Origin: Bidens hawaiensis
Lineage: Eukaryota > Streptophyta > Magnoliopsida > Asterales > Asteraceae
Length of the DNA stretch: 64,000 nt
NCBI GenBank assembly: GCA_021521415.1
Contig: JAIQDT010014652.1
Coordinates: 1-64,000 of the forward strand
Direction: 5' to 3'
Within the stretch, counting starts at the first letter, position 1. Each line of letters starts with the position of its first letter. Positions 58,411-64,000 of the stretch are shown here, piece after piece. A model generated the notes under the pieces. The model worked only from the letters and a program-made list of their open reading frames with translations. It made no database searches and had not been told where the DNA came from. The position numbers and the translations under genes were made by a program.

Positions 58411-58775
58411 CTTCTGGGCAATGCTTGCGGAAACGGAAATAACATCCCCGCATAGCGGGAACGTCGAGAACTACGTTGTTTGAAGCTCCAAGATGGAATT
58501 GGTGGTCTTAACATAATTGATCACTATGTTCAAAACTACCAAAACCTCATGGAAAATACATACAACTGGGACTCAATGCTCCTGACTTGCGAGGAGGTTA
58601 CAGACCTACCCGCATCATACCCAGAGACCAAGCAGGAAACTCGGGCATTTCTGCAAGTGACAAGGACTTCCCATGGAAAACCTTACAAAACCCTTTTCAA
58701 AACCCTTTGCTTAAGTCCAAAAGTTCACCTCACTTTATTAAACACGCATGAGAAGAACATTGGACTGGGGGGACT
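58411..58775 (+). other. Unique tail and polypurine tract
   Basis: The stretch ends in ACTGGGGGGACT (58764-58775), which directly precedes the 3' LTR and is the polypurine tract. The 115-codon open frame at 58480-58827 crosses into the LTR and resembles nothing known. Confidence 0.7.
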
Positions 58776-59814
58776 TGAAGAGGTAGGTCCCAGCAGAGAC
58801 CAGTTGGTCCCGCAAGACTCACCTTGAACATGGGGTCTGCGCAAAGGCCATCTGCTCCCGCAGGACCCACCATGCTCATAGAATCTTACGCGCAGTACGC
58901 AAGCTGTACACGCAGGGAAAGCCTCCCAATGGTGAAGTACCCCGCCTGTTCCCGCAGTTGCGGATACAAGCCATCAGGGAAGGCTACCCGCAGACAGCAG
59001 GGCTACACGCACAAGACACTAGCTACTTCAGCAGTCACGTGAAGGCATGAGCAAGGCGGGAACAATCCCGCCCAAATGAGCCAGTCTGATTCTGAAAGAT
59101 CTTCTGTACCATACCTACCAAGGTATGGATAGGACAGACGATCTGACCAGAACAGCCCATGAGCCAATCACAGGGTGACAGCTCACCGACAACAGTGCGA
59201 GGAGGGGCACCCTCTAGTACTGTTTGTCACTATTAGCCGCTGCCTACTCACCAACCCTCATTGTGGAGCGTGCGCAGCCTACAGTTGGTGGAATAGTATT
59301 ACTGTTGGCCGTAACCTATTCACCAACCAGCATGGCCTGCGTACAATCCACAGTCAGTGGGACGTGCTTAGTCTACAGTTGGTGGAATAGTGCAGCCGAC
59401 TTTATTACTATTGGCTGTAACCTACCCACCAACCAGTATGGCCTGTGCGTAATCCACTGTTGGTTGAACAGGAATACTATTCAGCCGGCTGTACCTTCTA
59501 GAAAACCTACCTTCGGCTATAAATACTCCAATATCTTGGAATGGTAAGATCATCTACTATCTCGTATAACTTACTGGATAATTGCTCTAATAGTATTCAT
59601 ATACTTTTATATTCAAAGAGCAATATAGACTGATTCTCACGCCGGAGGGTGGTCACAAGGAGGAACCCCCCCCCTTCTCAGTGACGAGCTTACGGTGTCT
59701 GTTTTGCAGGTTCCCTAAAGTACAACTTACTCTGCTGGACCTAACCTTCGTGGGAAACATTACCTAGCCCCCAGATTATCCATAATCTGCCCGGGGTCAC
59801 TTAGTGTTTCTTCA
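58776..59814 (+). repeat. 3' LTR of the Gypsy element
   Basis: 1039 bp. The only difference from the 5' LTR that I could find is one extra C in the run near 59665. Confidence 0.95.
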
Positions 59815-59843
59815 ATGATCCTTTCATGCTGAGAGATGCAAAG
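59815..59843 (-). pseudogene. CAT remnant cut off by the Gypsy insertion
   Basis: 29 bp equal to 21158-21186 of segment A: the end of the CAT fragment next to the older LTR, including the second copy of ATGAT. Confidence 0.9.
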
Positions 59844-61039
59844 TGAAGAGGTATGTACCCGCCTCAACATTGAGCGGGGCGGGTCAACCCACAAGATATA
59901 GACAAGAGGCTTGAAATCAAGATGTTATGAAGGCACAAAGCCAAAACCTATGCGCATGGCGCATAGCACATATGCTCACGCATCACATATGCTCACGCAT
60001 CACATATGCTCAAGCATCACATATGCTCACGCATCACATGCTCACGCATCATATATGCTCACGCGTATCACATGCTCACGCACCATATATGCTCACGCAT
60101 ATCACATCTGCGCGTGGCGCATCCGCGCGTGGCGCATATCACATGCTCATGCATATCACATCTACGCGTGGCGCATTCGCGCGTGGCGCATATTACATGC
60201 TCGTGCATATCATATCGGCGCATGAAACATCTGCGCGTGGGAATAAAGAGAAGACCTTGCGCATCCTCAGGATGGGCGCATATCACACATGCACATAATC
60301 AACCTCGTCCTTATCCAAATCAGGATAAGGACAACCTTGATTGTGCACGTCAGACAACCTTCCAGAAGGTATCCTTTTAAGGAATAAGAATATGCTGATA
60401 TTGACAGCTGCCAATGAAAGGTGGACAACTCAGCAAAACCCATGTGCCACCACGTGATTGCACATGGGTCAGGTGAAATACCTAGGTCAGAGAATAATCA
60501 ATGAAAGGGCGCCAGGTGTCCCAAGGACACGTGGCGCAAAGCAACAGGAGGAGGCCAAAAAGGCCCTAACGGAATCTGAGCCCAATCATTTGGAAACCCT
60601 AGCACTATAAATACCATACTGCCTCCACCAAGAGAGGTACACATTATCAACACGATTTATTAAGCAATATTAAGCAGTACAAAGCAACACTGAGCAATAC
60701 TACAGCTACAGTAAGCAAGTACACACTAGAAAATACTTTCCAAATCCCTACTCACTCTCAGATTACTTTATATCTTCTCCTACAATCTCTTATTCTCACA
60801 CCGGAGGGTTACCCCAAAGAGGACCCCTCTGTCCCTTTCTGAGGGGTAAGTTTACGGTGTTGTTCATTTTGTAGGTGGAAGAATCCAGTCTCCGGAGAAC
60901 CATCGGTGAAATCGCATAATCATACCCGAGGAAAGTAGATCGTCTACCAGCGAGTCGATCCACGATTCTTCATTGGACCCCTCTGATCTGCTAACGTCGC
61001 CGGCTCTGCAAACATTCAAATGAGCAAAGATTTATTAAC
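59844..61039 (+). mobile_element. Single LTR of the Tat-like element plus 67-bp leader
   Basis: LTR 59844-60972 (1129 bp) followed by the 67-bp leader at 60973-61039, then the same flank as after the segment A element. It occupies the site at which segment A carries LTR-internal-LTR. Its first part resembles the segment A 5' LTR and its last part the 3' LTR, as expected from recombination between the two. Confidence 0.82.
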
Positions 61040-62483
61040 TGGTCATTCAAGTTAGTTAAAAGTATTTTTCAATTTGAACTGGTCATTCATATGTATGTAT
61101 GTAAAAGAATAATATACAAGTAGCTATGACATGATAGCCATATTGTTGATATTAGACTATTTTCAGTGAGTTCTTGAAGAGTTGAAGATATCCCTTGAAG
61201 GTCCTTACCATTGGAGCTCACTCATTCGAAGAAGTCCTTAGGTGAGGCGTCCTGCACAAGGGCACGGGTCTGCCTCGTTTCTTGCGATTAGTGGGCCCAA
61301 AGTATGAAAGGAAAAGTTATATTTAATTATTATGTGTAAAAATATTTGTAGGGTTTAAGATGGAATTAGGAATTTTTAAGAATATTATGTCGTAAATGAC
61401 GTGACAGTTAAAGACGTCTCTAAAAACATACGTAGCATTGGTAATAGTCTTATGAGGGATCTTGATGAGCATGTGAATAACAATTGCAATCTTTAGATGA
61501 TGTGACACTTCTTGTTTCAAATGTTAATATCAATCTATATAATTCAACCAAGAAAACGACATAAGAAACATGGCAAAGTAATTTAATAGCAAATGGAAAA
61601 ATATCTTCAAAAACAAATAGAAAAGTGGATTACTTTATGTCATGTGGCAGGCAAAACTGTCAAAGAGGGGTTGTTTTGATTGAAGTCCATTACTTTCGTT
61701 GCTTCTGGGGCCCGGCCCATAAAAGGATACAAGACGGATACATCATACAACAACAATAATGATTTGTTATTACTATTTATTAATACTGTTTTCTAAATTT
61801 ATTGTAACATCATAAGTCGATAGATTGTATCTAGTAAGATTTAACGTTGCTAAGTTCTATAAGCACTTAAACACATCCAAAAGCCAGTTCCTTTAATTAA
61901 CCAATTTATTCATCAAAATTCCTTTGTTTATATGAATTAAAGGATTTTTCCACAAAAGTTCGAATTTTAAATTCAAACTAATAACTAAAATATCAAAAGG
62001 TTTATATATTAAAATTTATCATTTGCATTCAATGACGTGAAAACCTTGTTACGTTGATGATCTACCTTCAACATCGAATATCATATGATACCTAAAGTTA
62101 AGCATCCCAATGAAATCAATATAAAAAAGAGAGAATCGGTTTCAAAGATTATAAATGAGATAGAAGAGAGTGGGTATGATGCAATGACCGCATCTTATTT
62201 TTTAGGAATCAAGGGCTTTTTGTTATTGTGAATTACTCTAATAACTAAACCTCAAATTTTTAAAATTTATTAAAAAAAATCAATATGGTTTTATAACATG
62301 AATTGTTTGTACTATTAAGTCTTTATTCAATTATTCAAAACAAACAAATAATAGAACCTCATTCAGTAATTCCTAAGCTGTAGAAACCTTGGTATCTTTA
62401 AACCTCACCTATCCCATCCCACCCACTGAATGATTTCAAAAAGTCATCCTTTTAACCGATTTGTTATTCTAAATTCTAAAACA

Positions 62484-62539
<56 letters not shown>

Positions 62540-63107
62540 ATCTGTTTTACCCACTTAATTTAACGTATTCTCAATTACATGACTTTCCAAGAATTACTTA
62601 ATCAAGATCAATCTCTGAGAATATCATTTGATCAATCTTTGATCAAAATACTCAAAATATTCATGTTAAAACCAGTCAACCCGTTAACATTTTAATCATC
62701 AACTCAATTGTATTTTTAGTCAACCGGATTCTACCACTTGTCCAAATCTCCCCAAAAGCCAAAATATATACTCGTCGGAAGCTAAAGGTTAATCTCTTCG
62801 GACACCAAAATAATCTTGTCGAACCAACTGTTTAATAGGCCAAGTGCAAAATCCGGTTGACTAAATATCCAGTTAAGCTAATGATTAAAAGTCAACAGAT
62901 CAACATAGCATAAACATTTGATAATTTATCAATCAAATGGACATTATCTTAACATTGAACAGTCAAATCAACATTTCTGTCATTAGATGATTAGAGGACA
63001 CAGAGTGGTGTCCGTGAAAAGCAACAAAAAATCTGGCACCGGAAATCAAGAATGAAAATGAGAAAGTTGGGATAATTTCTTAGGATTTTCATCCCAAAAA
63101 AAAAGAG
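61040..63107. other. Segment B copy of 25620-27668
   Basis: Intergenic; the (ATT)n microsatellite at 62478-62538 is about 20 bp longer than in segment A. No gene. Confidence 0.7.
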
Positions 63108-63684
63108 AAAATTCTTAAAATAAGCATTTATGAAAAAAAAATTTAGTTTTAGGTACGATATGTAAAAAATTCCAGAAATAGGTATTATAAACTAGTCGTG
63201 ACGAGTAGTTTGTAGAAACGAATTATAACTTGCCACTTGTTCTTAACCTAACCGTAACGAGCAGGTTAACTAATCATTTACTCGTCATGACTAAATAAGT
63301 TTCATGCCTCGTAATCAACGCACACGAGTAATTCATGAGTCATTTAGTTGCAACGAGTAAATTATAAGGTTAAACTAGGTGCGGCGGGTTAACTACTAAT
63401 AAACTACTCGTGTAAGGAATATAACCGGGTAAACTAGTCTTTGCGACTAAGGGACTTATGAATTACTCGTGGGCGTTGATTACGAGGCATGAAACTTATT
63501 TAGTCGTGACGAGTAAATGATTAGTAAACGTGCTTGTTACGGTTAGTTTAAGGACACGCGACAAGTTTTGATTGGTTCTACAACTACTCGTCACAACTAG
63601 TTTATAATACTTGTTTCTGGAATTTTTTGTAAATAATACCTAAAACTAGAAATTTGTTTTAATAAATGATTATTTTGGGAATTT
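63108..63684. mobile_element. Fold-back element, segment B copy
   Basis: Equivalent to 27669-28245; same inverted halves. Confidence 0.75.
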
Positions 63685-63876
63685 AAAAAAAAAGGTAAAA
63701 GCTTGTTAAATTTCAAGAGTTGACTGTTGACTAAAGACTAAGTTGACCTATAAACATAAACATAAACATGACTAAAGACTGAGTACGATGATGATGATGA
63801 TGTACCAAGGGATCATCAACACATAAACATCCGAGACAAGAACACAAGACTAACAAAAACATAAACATAGAAAACA

Positions 63877-64000
63877 ATGGAAGACAATTACCTCTACTAC
63901 AAGATGATCCTCTTCAACCGGAAGTTCAAAATCACCAAACCAAAACCACCGCCTTCAGTTTATGCACCGACACAAACTCACACATGTCACCAGACCACTT
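63877..64000 (+). pseudogene. PI-PLC first exon, segment B copy, cut by window end
   Basis: Same start (MEDNYLYYKMILF) and the same frameshift near 63955 as at 28452-28753; only 124 bp are in the window. Whether the later exons follow cannot be seen. Confidence 0.7.

Larger units (their letters stand above)
47277..59814 (+). mobile_element. Intact, young Ty3/Gypsy (Tat-like) retrotransposon, 12.5 kb
   Basis: LTRs 47277-48314 and 58776-59814, target duplication ATGAT (47272-47276 and 59815-59819); the empty site is at 21158-21162 in segment A. The order is LTR, primer-binding site, gag-pol on the plus strand, a 157-bp repeat array, a five-exon gene on the minus strand, a 96-bp repeat array, polypurine tract, LTR. 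By eye the LTRs differ only in the length of one C-run. Tat-lineage traits are the second (archaeal-type) RNase H and an antisense gene between pol and the 3' LTR. All parts needed for movement look complete. Confidence 0.93.

Overview
The window is nuclear DNA of a flowering plant, probably a eudicot and plausibly an Asteraceae species. That placement is an inference from the style of the retroelements and from the LRR receptor-like protein family; no marker gene fixes it. Genes have plant-type introns and TATA boxes, and most of the window is transposable elements and broken genes. No bacterial or organellar features were seen.

Layout. 1-1405 is featureless intergenic DNA. 1406-7265 is a gag-only Copia-type LTR retrotransposon with its 5-bp target duplication; it lies just upstream of a decayed receptor-like-protein gene (RLP1, 7604-10393). 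From about 10086 to beyond 28753 runs segment A: the RLP1 tail, a truncated LTR element, an RLP relic, an intact 964-residue RLP gene (16720-19614), a 5'-truncated cationic amino acid transporter (CAT) on the minus strand, a Tat-like LTR element inserted at the CAT break, a fold-back element and the frameshifted first exon of a phosphoinositide-specific phospholipase C (PI-PLC). 28754-32161 is unique: Helitron-like repeats and the 3' exons of a CTD/SCP1-like phosphatase gene.

From 32162 to the window end runs segment B, a second copy of segment A offset by about 26.1 kb where the two align simply. It carries the same genes, with an RLP encoding an identical 964-residue protein. The copies differ by large events. 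B has a 471-bp solo LTR in the RLP1 tail, the complete form of the LTR element that is truncated in A, a nonsense codon in CAT, and a 12.5-kb young Ty3/Gypsy element (Tat-like) at 47277-59814. At the site where A keeps an LTR-internal-LTR element, B has a single LTR.

Working genes. The two identical RLPs are the only apparently intact host genes. They encode membrane-anchored, kinase-less LRR receptors of the Cf/Ve type, usually involved in pathogen perception with a partner kinase. The Gypsy element carries an uninterrupted 1788-codon gag-pol and, on the opposite strand, a five-exon gene whose splice sites and frames fit together into about 902 codons. The Tat-like element in segment A has lost gag-pol but keeps a related antisense gene. 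These antisense genes, each with its own TATA-like box about 120-130 bp upstream of its start codon, are the most unusual system in the window.
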